Shown in pieces: positions 8,551 through 18,128 of a DNA stretch of 55,725 nt. Within the stretch, counting starts at the first letter, position 1; the number at the start of each line of letters is the position of its first letter. This DNA is from Sporisorium sorghi (Eukaryota > Basidiomycota > Ustilaginomycetes > Ustilaginales > Ustilaginaceae), in assembly GCA_023212695.1 (NCBI GenBank), contig JALCCG010000145.1, forward strand, positions 1 to 55,725. The letters run 5' to 3'. The notes below the pieces were generated by a model. That model was not told where the DNA came from and did no database searches. It saw nothing but the letters and a program-made list of their open reading frames with translations. A program made the position numbers and the translations under genes.

Positions 8551-9514
8551 TGTTGCAGCCTGTCTACAGTGTACGGAGACGGTGGAGAGGATGCAGAGAT
8601 GGTGGATAAAGGCAAGAGGTGGGGTTGCTTGCGCGCGATTCAGGATCAGGGTCTTGGTCGTTCAGGATGTGGGTCCGCTTAGCTTGGCTCAGCTGAGGTT
8701 TCAGCCAGACGCTGATCACCAGCTTCCCTCGCCTTGGGAAAATGCAGGGTCTCTCCGATCCTTTTCCGAAAAAAAAGGGGGGCAGAAAAAAAAAAAAAAA
8801 AAAAAAAAAAGCGAGACCCGAATGAGGATTGTGAGGCTATCTTGTGCTTCGGTGCCGTGCCGACTTCGCAGCATCATCAATCAGTAGCAAAGTCACTCTC
8901 CTGCTCGGCACATCCGACTCAGGGAAAGAAGGGAGGAGGCTGTGTTGGAGAGGAAGGAAACTAGGTTGAGCCGTGGAGCTGGCGGAGCAAGAACAGAAGT
9001 GGTGATCAGCACCTTGTCGCAGCAAAGAATGCAAGCATTGCTTTGGCTCGACCGTCAACCAACAAGGCGAAAGGAAAGGTCTGTACCCGTTTGAATGTGC
9101 GTGCATGTGCGTAAGAGAGAACGAATGCTAGATGAATGAGAGCACGTCTGGGCTTTGCAATGGCCATGCTAGGCTACTTTGATGAAAGTTTGGACTCGGC
9201 ACGCGAAGGTTAAGATTCACACAGCCTGGTCAGCAGCCTCCAATGACGACTTGTCAGGCGCTTTCGAGAAAAGCGCAACGGCACACATTCGGAAGGGCCG
9301 TTGCCGAACGAATCTGCAGTTGGTGTTTTTGCCCTCCTTTCTTCTCACGAGCCGCTACAGCTTGGCTGAACGCAAACAAGAATTGCGTTGCTCTAATGTA
9401 CAAATGGAAATGCTGGTCCGCTGCTGCGATGCGTCGTCGCATGTGCGTTGAAAGGCATTGTGCGCAAGATGCACTAATCTCGAAAGGAAGTGAAAAGGCT
9501 CAACAGCGTAACCC
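8551..9514. other. intergenic region with A25 tract
   Basis: Nearly 1 kb between PPT1 (start 8550) and the end of the zeta-COP gene, both minus strand. It carries an uninterrupted run of 25 A at 8786-8810, about 240 bp upstream of the PPT1 ATG, where it reads as poly-T on the coding strand. Such tracts commonly exclude nucleosomes in fungal promoters. No gene of credible composition was found on either strand. Confidence 0.5.
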
Positions 9515-10299
9515 CTAGAGTCCACCTTGCAAGATCCTCTGTGCGACTCGCTCCTTGAGACTCGAGTAGGCGCTCATGATGGCTGTCGGGTCGAGCAAAG
9601 CGGCAATAAACGAATGTAAAGCAAAGACATAGAGGCGTCAGCAACGGGAAATGAGCACGAGATGTGCTGCGACAGGTGTCGGACTGCAAAAGGCAACGCC
9701 CGCCCGTACGCAGGCTCGAGGCCATGCAACTTACTCTGTTCGTTGATCTGAAGCTCGTTGACGTCTGGTCGAGGTCGAGATACACGAGATGCAATGGTCG
9801 TGCTGTCCGTCTCGAGGATGATGCCGTCGTCTACTGTCTCGTCCAGAGCCAGCGTGACCAGATCCAAGTTTTCCAGGATGGCACGCTTTTCGACCTGGTG
9901 GCGCACCAACATGCTCGTGGCATCGTAAAAGGCGCTGAGCAGTCCCGAGAGCATCAGCTCGTTCTCTGCTGCGGGTCCAACCACGTAAAAGATGACGTCG
10001 AGCGACGCCTTGAAGAGCACGAGATGCGAATCGTAGAGAATAATGTCGCCCGTGGCTCGCTTGGTCTTGTCAAAGATGGCCTTTTCGAATGCACGCTGGT
10101 CCTTGAGTGTGGCGAGCGGGTTCTTGGCAGAGAGCTGCGGCGTTGTGCTGGCCACTGCATTCTGCTGTGCGGGTGTAGCCGTCGAAAGGAAGTTGGCGGC
10201 ATGCGGAGGCTGATAGTACTTGGCAATGACGCGGTTGCCGTCGGTGTCCAAGATGAGCACCGCGGATGTGGTGTAGAGCGTCAAGTTGTTGAATGTCAT
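9515..10299 (-). CDS. RET3: coatomer subunit zeta (zeta-COP)
   Basis: Exon 1 (10299-9735) begins MTFNNLTLYTTSAVLILD and ends at a GTAAGT donor. A 152-nt intron with a CAG acceptor leads to exon 2 (9582-9515), which supplies the C-terminus ending KERVAQRILQGGL. The spliced protein is 210 aa, close to the family size. The longin-like fold motifs AVLILDTDGNRVIAKYY and ELMLSGLLSAFYDATSML are plain. Zeta-COP pairs with gamma-COP in the F-subcomplex of COPI, which coats Golgi-to-ER retrograde vesicles. A short insertion (Ala/Thr/Gln-rich) follows the first beta strands. The frame is open upstream of 10299 but with no ATG, so the Met at 10299 is chosen. It is divergent from the kinase gene. Confidence 0.95.
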
Positions 10300-11090
10300 C
10301 TTGAGTACGGCAATGGATACGTTGATGAAGGCGTAAAGATGAGATGGTGGCAGAGCCGTATCGACGACGAGGACGTGCTGGTCTCCGCTCGCTGGCTTGA
10401 GCGTTTCTCTCAGCTTTCCTTCCGAATTCCAGCTCACTCACAACCTCCGCCAAAAATTCGAAAATGTTAGATTGTTTAGCTAGCCCTTTCCGCTGAGAAC
10501 GCGTGGCTACGATGAGAGAGACACTGTCGAAGTGCCTCGCTTTTTCAACTGACGCACCCTGTCACTGTCAGCTGCACCGCCCGACAAGCGACAATCGACA
10601 GACGGATCGCGCTGAGCTGTTTCAGACGAGCATTCTCGAGACATTTGATCTTGACATTCAACGCACCCAGCAACCATCATCCCCGTCATCGACCCCCGTC
10701 ATCGACGATACACAGCAGCAGGCCAAGAACCGCACAATCGGACCCACCTTTCATATCTACCCACTCCACTCCACCCGAATCACATCCATCGGATCCAGCA
10801 GCAAACTCATCCTCAACCTTCTTACAACTTGAGCTCAAAGTTTCAGTTTGCTACCAAGTCAATCTTTTCTTTCATCACCATCACCGACACCACAACTACC
10901 ACCCTGCACTCTCGCCATCGTCGCGGCAGCCAGGAGAATCTCGCCTACCTCCCATCTGCTCGCACATAACATGCTTTGCTATTCGCTGCCATCAGCTCCC
11001 ACCACTCGGACATCACCGCCTCGCCCATTCTAAGATTGCCATCGCATGCACTTCACCCTCTCTTGCTGAGCGCCGACGGCTTATCGCACC
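10300..11090. other. divergent promoter region, zeta-COP / kinase
   Basis: This ~790-bp head-to-head intergenic region must hold both promoters. The part nearest the kinase start is C/A/T-rich with repeated CACC- and TCATC-type words, typical of fungal 5' leaders. I saw no TATA box or known operator I would stand behind. Confidence 0.45.
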
Positions 11091-14000
11091 ATGAGTCAAC
11101 CCGGAACTCGCAGACCGTACGCCCATCATGGCGCTCACAGCAGCGGATCCACCATCAACCAGAAGGCCGCTCTCGCCTCGGCCTACCAGGAGCTTGGCAA
11201 GGAGCTCGCCTCTTCCAAACTCAAGATCGTCGGCAACTATACCCTGCAGCGACCCATCGGCGAAGGTACCTTTGGCAAGGTTCGTCTTGGCCTTCACCGT
11301 CTCACCAACACTCGCGTCGCCATCAAACAGATACCCAAGGCGCACTCCGCCAGCCTCACCCGCGAGATCCACCACCACCGCCGTCTCCACCATCCCAACG
11401 TCATGCAGCTCTACGAAGTCATCGCCACAGAGCAGTACATCTGGATGGTCAGCGAGATCTGCGCAGGCGGCGAGCTCTACGACTACCTGGTCGAGAACCA
11501 GGTGCTGGCCGAGCCCGAAGCTCGCAGGATCTTTGGCCAACTCTGCCTCGCCGTCGCCTACGTCCACAGCAAGGGCATCGTCCACCGCGATCTCAAGCTC
11601 GAAAACATCTTGTTAGACGAGCGCTGCAACGTCAAGTTGGGCGACTTTGGCTTCACGCGCGAGTTCGAACGCAACCGTCTCATGGACACATTTTGCGGCA
11701 CCACCGGCTACGCCTCGCCAGAGATGCTCGCCGGCAAGAGGTATACGGGTGAAGAGGTCGACATCTGGTCGCTCGGTGTCATTCTCTACGCGCTTCTGTG
11801 CGGCGCCTTGCCGTTCGATGACGATGACGAGGCGGTCATGAAGCAAAAGATCTTGCACGGCGACTTTGAGATCCCTGATTGCCTCTCTGAAGAGGCACAG
11901 AGCCTCATCGCATCCATCCTTCAGCAGGATCCTACCAAACGCCCCAGCATCCAATCCATCCTTTCGCATCCTTGGTTCTCCAAGATGATGGTTCACACGC
12001 CCATGTCGACCGTCGAGGAAGACGAGATGGCCACAGATTACTTCGACAGCAAGTCCCTGGCCCATCCCACACAGACCTACCAAGCAGAACCAGTACAGCT
12101 CACAACAGAACAGCCACAAACCAATATAGATACGCCCGAACATCTATACTCGCCAACAGCAGCTGATCTGGCTCTCGACCCGGGCGCGGGTGTACACCAT
12201 ATTCATCAATCATCTGCATCGGCCGCCTCAGAGCAGAGCTATCACTCGGCTCGCAGCGACAGCGAATCCAGCGACCGGCGCTCCACCAATACCGATTACA
12301 CCGACCCAACTACCGCCGACAGTCTCAGTCGCACCGACGAGGTGGCGAGAATGGATGACACCATGGATTCGGTCAATGCTCCCCTGCTACCTCCGACTTC
12401 TTCTGCTTCGGCCGTCGCATCACATCCGAGCAAGAACACCATTGGCTTGCATCGCAACGAGTCACAAACTACCATCAGGCGTTTGGGATCCAATGGCAGC
12501 GACGCGTCTCTCGGTGGTATTCCCAGACCACCGATGAAGTCCACTTCCACTTCGCTTCCTACACACCACGAATTGCCTGCCGGATCCGATGCCAAGGCAG
12601 AAGACGCCCACGTGCCTCTGTATCAGTCGGTTCCGCTCGCCAAACGTGGATCCCAGGGCTCTTCACGCGGACACCATCGCACCCCATCGAGGACCAAACG
12701 CCGTTCGCTCTCCTCCGGCGGTCTCTCGGATCATCACCCACCGCTGCTCGGCCGCAAGCCCGTCGACTATGTCTCGCAGCTCGCCGATCTGCAACCCGCC
12801 ACCTTCTCCACCAGCGTCGAGCAGAACTTGCTCCATCAACTCAGCACGCTTGGAATGGATGTGGGTCAGATGGTCCACAGCGTCGTGACAGACGCATGCG
12901 ACGCGAGCGGCGCAACATGGTGGATGCTGCTGCGAAAGGCCAAGGACCGCCAGAAGGAGCAGCCTGCCCTCAGCTCTCCCACCAACGAAGCTGCTCCTCT
13001 TACGGCCATGGTCCCATCTGTTTCGCACAATGCGGATCTCAGCACGTCACAAATGTCAGTCGATGCTCATCCGCCGCCGGTCCCCTTCAAAGATCCAGCA
13101 AGGTGGTCCGAGGACAAGTCTCGGTCAAGGGAACGATCCAATTCCACTTTGACAGCTTCTAGATCCGACAACTCAGCCCTAGCAGAAGGAAGCAACCGGC
13201 GTCTGCAGACCGTCGTCTCGCACGAGGAGCTCAACGTACTGAATGCGCCTGCTCTGCAAGCTTCTGCTTCCGAGATCATGAAGGACTCGTCCTCCGCAGC
13301 AAACCGTCCCTCGCCCATCCCATCATCCAGCTCCATGCCCTTAGAGCGTGTGGCTGCGTCAACCCCACCGCCTCCCAACGACCGAAGCTTGTCGAGCACC
13401 CCCGACTCTTCGAGCGCCAGACCGAAATCCCAACATCGTCACACCACCGCTGTCGCCAGCCCCTCGAAGCTGCAGCAGGTGGCAGCAAGTCTGGTTGGAA
13501 ACAGCCCGACGTCGGAAGGGCAGAAAACACGACGCTCATCGCACATTGACCGTCCTCGCAGCAACTCGCTTTCCGTCAAGCAATTTGCGCAAAGCGTCTT
13601 GGGCACAAAGGACAAAGGAACGGGTACACCACCGCAAGTGCCACCTCCAGAGGAGGTGATTGTGGCCGGTGAAGTGCTTCCGCTCGAGCGAGCAAAGAGC
13701 CCGACGCTGTTCGGCCGCCGCAACACGGTCTCGAACGTCAAGGAATCGATGGTGGGCCGGCTTTCGAATCCATCGACACCCAAAAAGAACGCTATAGAGA
13801 CCCTGGACAAGCCTCGGAAGAGCACAAGCAAGAAGAGTAGCGAAACGGATCTCGACCGCGTCAAGGCGCTTGAACGCAGTGCTGACTCTGCCTCGAGCTC
13901 GCCGTCGCGCTCCGCAACCGGGCTTCAGCTAGGACCGGCGTCCACCGCAGATACTGCACATGACAAGCTCGACGACGGTGTACCTTCCGCTTCGCAGGAT

Positions 14001-16004
14001 TCATTCAGCACCATGTCCGCCACGCCGCAAGGCAGCGAGAAGAGCGGAGCGCGCGGCAAAGGTGGTTCTTCGCTCTTGGCCACGGTGCGAACGTGGCTCG
14101 GAGGCAACGAGAAGCCAGCGAGAAAGTCCAAGGCCAACAAGAAGGGCAGCGCAGCCTACCGTGGTCTAGGCATCGACGATGGCAGCATAACGACCAGGTC
14201 GCCTACAAGCACACTCGGCACATCTGGCAGCATCCCGAGTCTTGCCAATGGAACACCCTCGCGAAGTGCCAGCATGCGTCGCAGGTCGGCGGCGCACGCG
14301 CATCAAAATGCTGTCGTCCGACGCGGTGGACCGCGGAGCCCGCATCTAGGCTCATCAGTGAGTCGCCGATCGTCCAACGGCAGCTCGTATCAGGCCCATC
14401 TCGACCTTCCTCCTAACAGCTTCCAGCAGAGCATGAGTCGACCTGCGCACATGCGGAGGATGAGTGCCGGAAGCATCACACCCACTGCTACATTGTACGG
14501 CGACCACGTCAATGACTTGGGAGGGCCAGCAGCAGCGGTCACGTCACGTCACAGCCGACCCTCGAGCTCTCACTCGCTCGCGCATTCCGGCGCCGCGCCT
14601 CGGTCTGGATTGCACGGCAAGGCAGGCTCGACGGGCAGCACCAGCTCGGTTTATCGCGCTGGCCAAGCGGGCAGTACGTATTCGACGGGGAGCGGACGAC
14701 GACATCCGCGACTGAGTCCGGATGGAGGCACGATGGTGCGAAGACATCGCACGTATGCGTCGTCTTCGGGCAGTCCGAGTCGTCATGGCTCGTTCAGGCA
14801 CGAGTCGCGGCCGTCGTCGATCAGGTCTCGTGGCTCTTCGCCTGGACGCGCCATGACGGGTCTGAGCGAGTTTGGTGCGGATGTGGAGACGGAGGGCGAT
14901 GCGGGTGGGTCGGGGGCCAGGCGATCGACGCGCAGCACGCCGCGGCAGTCTCTGGAGCTGCGCAGCTTGTCGGAGCATCGCAAGCCTGGAGATGCGTCAG
15001 AGGCTGTCTCGCCACAGTCTCAGCATGACCATCATCATCGGTCTCATCACCACCAGGTGGTCGCCCAAAGCATCTTTGTGGCGCACAAGTCGCGTTCGCC
15101 GTACCGGTCGCCTTCTGCCAATCTGAATCTGCACGGAAGTCTGGCTCGAGGAGCATCGCAGTTGTCCGGACGAAGCAGTCTCTCTGGTGCTTCAGAGGCG
15201 GCTGCTCATGTGGCGCCGAGCAGTGCGACGGGGCTGCCTGCGACGGGGACGGGCACGTGGCGATACTCGTGGGGTCGACCGCCGCCGTGTTGGGCCGGGC
15301 CGGTCGATCCGCCGCCGCCTCCGAGCACGGATGCTTCCTCAAGAGGTGCTGGAGAGGGCGGTGATGTGGCCGATGGCAGGCCTAAGCTGCGCGACGTGTT
15401 TGCGAATCGAGAGGACGATGACTGGACGGACGAGGAGGAGGAGCCGACGTACTCGGGCGGTTTGGGACAGATGGGCACTCTTTCCTCGATGTCGAGCACC
15501 ATCGGTCGAAACGGTGGCGGTGTAGCGTCGTCCTCGCCGTATGCGACGCGCAACTTTGCCGCCTTGGGCAGCGACTCGTATTCTAGTCAAGATTCGATGA
15601 GCTACGAGTCGAGGGAGAATGCGTTCCGAGGGGCAGCGCCGTTCTCGTCGCGCTATGCGGGGGTGCGCAGCATTTTCCAGCAAGGTGGTGGAGGAGGAGG
15701 GTCGCGCTCGAACCAGCCGGTTTCGTTGAGTCTGGGCAACGAGTTTGCGCCCAAGCTGCTGTCGACCACGCTGCATTCGCCGACCAAGGCGACGTCGGCA
15801 GGGGTCGGTGCGTTGAGCAGTTTGGCAGAAGGTGGGGCGGCGGAGGCGGCAGGTGGGCCGGGTGCGGCGCAGCAATCGCAGTCGCAGCAGGCTCAGCAGC
15901 AGCAGGCGCAACAGCAGCAGCAACAACAGCCGGGTGGCAGCCGTATCACCGCCTCGTTTCACAAACCGGCCCAGATCATCGAGGAGGAAGAGGAGGACGA
16001 GTGA
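11091..16004 (+). CDS. Ser/Thr protein kinase, CAMKL family (SNF1/KIN4-like), 1637 aa
   Basis: The kinase domain spans about 50-297. It has the glycine loop GEGTFGKV (57-64), Lys79 in VAIK, catalytic HRDLKLEN (Asp167), DFG (185-187) and an activation loop MDTFCGTTGYASPEM with Thr200 in the position phosphorylated by LKB1/TORC2-pathway kinases in relatives. It ends with the usual HPWF box. The following ~1300 residues are Ser/Pro/Arg-rich and disordered, apart from a compact patch around 560-620 containing ATWWMLLRKAKDRQ. A poly-Gln tract (about 15880-15930) and an acidic tail EEEEEDE close the protein. The domain best fits the CAMK/CAMKL group; KIN4-like is my closest guess, and GIN4/HSL1-like is an alternative. 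It probably acts in the cytoplasm or at the cell cortex. No intron is seen. Confidence 0.94.
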   Translation: MSQPGTRRPYAHHGAHSSGSTINQKAALASAYQELGKELASSKLKIVGNYTLQRPIGEGTFGKVRLGLHRLTNTRVAIKQIPKAHSASLTREIHHHRRLHHPNVMQLYEVIATEQYIWMVSEICAGGELYDYLVENQVLAEPEARRIFGQLCLAVAYVHSKGIVHRDLKLENILLDERCNVKLGDFGFTREFERNRLMDTFCGTTGYASPEMLAGKRYTGEEVDIWSLGVILYALLCGALPFDDDDEAVMKQKILHGDFEIPDCLSEEAQSLIASILQQDPTKRPSIQSILSHPWFSKMMVHTPMSTVEEDEMATDYFDSKSLAHPTQTYQAEPVQLTTEQPQTNIDTPEHLYSPTAADLALDPGAGVHHIHQSSASAASEQSYHSARSDSESSDRRSTNTDYTDPTTADSLSRTDEVARMDDTMDSVNAPLLPPTSSASAVASHPSKNTIGLHRNESQTTIRRLGSNGSDASLGGIPRPPMKSTSTSLPTHHELPAGSDAKAEDAHVPLYQSVPLAKRGSQGSSRGHHRTPSRTKRRSLSSGGLSDHHPPLLGRKPVDYVSQLADLQPATFSTSVEQNLLHQLSTLGMDVGQMVHSVVTDACDASGATWWMLLRKAKDRQKEQPALSSPTNEAAPLTAMVPSVSHNADLSTSQMSVDAHPPPVPFKDPARWSEDKSRSRERSNSTLTASRSDNSALAEGSNRRLQTVVSHEELNVLNAPALQASASEIMKDSSSAANRPSPIPSSSSMPLERVAASTPPPPNDRSLSSTPDSSSARPKSQHRHTTAVASPSKLQQVAASLVGNSPTSEGQKTRRSSHIDRPRSNSLSVKQFAQSVLGTKDKGTGTPPQVPPPEEVIVAGEVLPLERAKSPTLFGRRNTVSNVKESMVGRLSNPSTPKKNAIETLDKPRKSTSKKSSETDLDRVKALERSADSASSSPSRSATGLQLGPASTADTAHDKLDDGVPSASQDSFSTMSATPQGSEKSGARGKGGSSLLATVRTWLGGNEKPARKSKANKKGSAAYRGLGIDDGSITTRSPTSTLGTSGSIPSLANGTPSRSASMRRRSAAHAHQNAVVRRGGPRSPHLGSSVSRRSSNGSSYQAHLDLPPNSFQQSMSRPAHMRRMSAGSITPTATLYGDHVNDLGGPAAAVTSRHSRPSSSHSLAHSGAAPRSGLHGKAGSTGSTSSVYRAGQAGSTYSTGSGRRHPRLSPDGGTMVRRHRTYASSSGSPSRHGSFRHESRPSSIRSRGSSPGRAMTGLSEFGADVETEGDAGGSGARRSTRSTPRQSLELRSLSEHRKPGDASEAVSPQSQHDHHHRSHHHQVVAQSIFVAHKSRSPYRSPSANLNLHGSLARGASQLSGRSSLSGASEAAAHVAPSSATGLPATGTGTWRYSWGRPPPCWAGPVDPPPPPSTDASSRGAGEGGDVADGRPKLRDVFANREDDDWTDEEEEPTYSGGLGQMGTLSSMSSTIGRNGGGVASSSPYATRNFAALGSDSYSSQDSMSYESRENAFRGAAPFSSRYAGVRSIFQQGGGGGGSRSNQPVSLSLGNEFAPKLLSTTLHSPTKATSAGVGALSSLAEGGAAEAAGGPGAAQQSQSQQAQQQQAQQQQQQQPGGSRITASFHKPAQIIEEEEEDE

Positions 16005-16411
16005 ACGTCTCAAGAACTTTGTTGATTTCTCACTTGCGGCATGCTTTGCAATGTATACCCATGGACTTTTTTCGTTGGATGGTTTTGTGCGTGAGTCGTA
16101 GAGAGTTGACGAGCAAGGTGGTTGAGGAAAGTGGATGGAGAAGGTCTTCGGCGACTGCGAGATTGTTTGCAGGCAAGAGCAGGTGGTCGGCGAAGCTCTT
16201 GTCTGTCTCTGTCTCTGTCTCTTGTGCGTGTGTGTCTCTCTCCCTATGACGCACACGCTCACTCCCAACCACACTCACACTCGCTCACAACCACCCACAC
16301 AACCACTCACACCCCGACCTGCACACCCTTCGCTCGCAGCCTCTTTTCGCACGCCACATCCACCATCGCCTAGCAAAGTCATCTCTGAATTGCTCCCTCG
16401 CCCCTCCACAC
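16005..16411. other. intergenic region between convergent genes
   Basis: Terminator and 3' UTR region of the plus-strand kinase and the minus-strand aldo-keto reductase. It contains a short TCTCTG-type repeat (about 16199-16222) and a C/A-rich stretch (about 16250-16330). No gene is visible. Confidence 0.5.
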
Positions 16412-17491
16412 TCACTCGCCATACACCACGCGTCTAATAGCATCCAGCTCGCCCGGCTGCCACGTGCCCTCCTTCTGCGCCTCCTCTACCGCTTTCACCG
16501 CCTCGACCATATGCTGTTCGCTCGTCGTGCCGCTCAACACGGTCACCTCTAGCCCGGGGACGTTCATGCCGCTCGCCAAGAACGCATATACGACCTGCTG
16601 GGGCGTCCAGCCTTTGCGGATGGCCATATCCTGCACCTCGACGCTGGCCAACAAGTTCGGGTTGCCAGTGAGCGACCAGAAGGGCTGGTAGACCACCGCG
16701 TCCTCTTTTCCGCTCTGGAAGTCGTTCGGCGACAAGGTGGGGCTGAGCAGCGAGAGCAGCGCGACGTCGTGACCCGTGGTGTAGTGCCATCTGTTCTGCA
16801 CCACGCGCGGTGGGATGCGCGTTGTGCGCGCGATAGCTTGGAAGATGTCCGGGTCGTACACGTTGCTCACCCCGATCTGGCGGACCAAGCCGAGCTGGAC
16901 GAACGACTCCATGGTGGCCCACACTTTGAGCGTGCGTTCGAGCGTCGTCAGAGGGCTATGCAGCACGTAGCTGTCCAGATACGCCTCGCCTGCCTTATCG
17001 CCATACGCCACGCCCGCATCCAAATCTCCGCCTCCTCTGTCGTAGTTCGCCCCGATCTTGCGTGCCACTTCGTCGAGCGGCTCGAACTCCAGCCACGGAT
17101 GCAGGTTGCGCAACGAAGCCGCAAACGACTTGCGCACCTGCACCTGCACCTCTTCATCCGCCGCGAACGGGATCAGCTCAGGATGCCCCCAATCCTGCCC
17201 CGAACGAGGGGTGAATTTGGATTGCACCCACACATCGCGCCGGTCGAGTTGCATCTCGGTTTGCGCAGTGTGCAGCGCTTGCCCGACATGGTCCTCGCGA
17301 TAGTGCTTGCGTTGGCCCGCGGTGTCGATGCCGCGGAAACCGTGCGAGAGGGCGAGGATGACGAGGTCGGCAGTGTAGTCGCCTTTCCACGCGGTGCCGT
17401 AGAGGAGCTTGGGGATGCGCGGGATGCGCGAGCGGGCGACTGGGGTGGATGCGGAGGCAGAGGCAGACGTCGACGCTTGATTTGATGACAT
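16412..17491 (-). CDS. aldo-keto reductase family protein
   Basis: The ATG at 17491 gives 359 aa; the frame is open further upstream but lacks an ATG. After a Ser/Ala-rich leader the AKR tetrad can be placed: Asp56 in GFRGIDTAGQ, Tyr64 in RKHYRED, Lys92 in WVQSKFTP and His178 in SYVLHSPL. Late-barrel motifs for NADP(H) binding include RQIGVSNVYDPDIF and VVQNRWHY. Members reduce aldehydes or ketones with NADPH; the substrate is unknown. The loop between Lys and His is enlarged by ~35 residues compared with typical AKRs, and the spacing from Asp to Tyr is seven residues. It probably acts in the cytosol. Confidence 0.9.
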   Translation of the reverse strand: MSSNQASTSASASASTPVARSRIPRIPKLLYGTAWKGDYTADLVILALSHGFRGIDTAGQRKHYREDHVGQALHTAQTEMQLDRRDVWVQSKFTPRSGQDWGHPELIPFAADEEVQVQVRKSFAASLRNLHPWLEFEPLDEVARKIGANYDRGGGDLDAGVAYGDKAGEAYLDSYVLHSPLTTLERTLKVWATMESFVQLGLVRQIGVSNVYDPDIFQAIARTTRIPPRVVQNRWHYTTGHDVALLSLLSPTLSPNDFQSGKEDAVVYQPFWSLTGNPNLLASVEVQDMAIRKGWTPQQVVYAFLASGMNVPGLEVTVLSGTTSEQHMVEAVKAVEEAQKEGTWQPGELDAIRRVVYGE

Positions 17492-17862
17492 GATTCGCAG
17501 TGCTCGAGTGGCGAAGCCTGTATGTTGTGGATGTGATGTACCCGGTCGAATCAGTGTCTGTATCAACGAAGCGCCAGACCTCACGCTCGAGAGTGGTGTG
17601 CGTATCGCGATAATGTTGGTGGTAGAAAACGCAATGCCGAGAGACTTTCTGAGAATCTTGCTGCAGTGCTTTGGGTTCGTCGAGGAGAGCGTGGGCTGTG
17701 CGAGCTGTAGCTTCTTTGTATTGGTGATGCCGTCGATGTGGTCGTGGTCGCAGATGGTGTTCAAAGGTGAAGGCAGTGAGTTGAAACAAGCTCCATCAGG
17801 TGTCACTGAGCACCGTGCGCGAGTTGGCTCAAAAAATCACCAAAGCGCAAGCATGCCAGTCC

Positions 17863-17926
<64 letters not shown>

Positions 17927-18128
17927 GCTCCCGCATTCCGATTTCCCTGCCTGACGTGCTCAGCCGGCGCGGTTGCATCATCCGCTGCCTCGGCCCGCGT
18001 TCCACTCTCTCCTTTTGCTCACGATCCCCAGACTCACAACACCACTCGACACAATGTCACCAAGGGTAGCCGTGCAGATCAAGAAACCAAATGTCCATTC
18101 TTCTGAATCCATGTGAAAGTCTGTTTGA
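17492..18128. other. intergenic region with A60 homopolymer
   Basis: About 640 bp between two minus-strand genes. The striking element is an uninterrupted run of 60 A at 17864-17923. The remainder has no credible gene and no target-site duplication I could recognise around the tract. Confidence 0.6.
17864..17923. repeat. poly-A homopolymer, 60 nt
   Basis: Sixty consecutive A residues bounded by CCC on the left and GTCGC on the right. On the minus strand it reads T60 about 370 bp upstream of the aldo-keto reductase ATG. It could be an expanded promoter dA:dT tract, the tail of an old retro-insertion or an assembly-length artefact. Confidence 0.95.

Noticed and set aside
10300..10437. N-terminal extension of zeta-COP
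   Set aside because: It would begin with GTG and adds 46 residues not typical of zeta-COP; the ATG at 10299 gives the family-like start.
17864..17923. Poly-A as the tail of a retrotransposed gene copy
   Set aside because: No coding remnant upstream and no flanking duplication could be recognised; kept only as a homopolymer observation.
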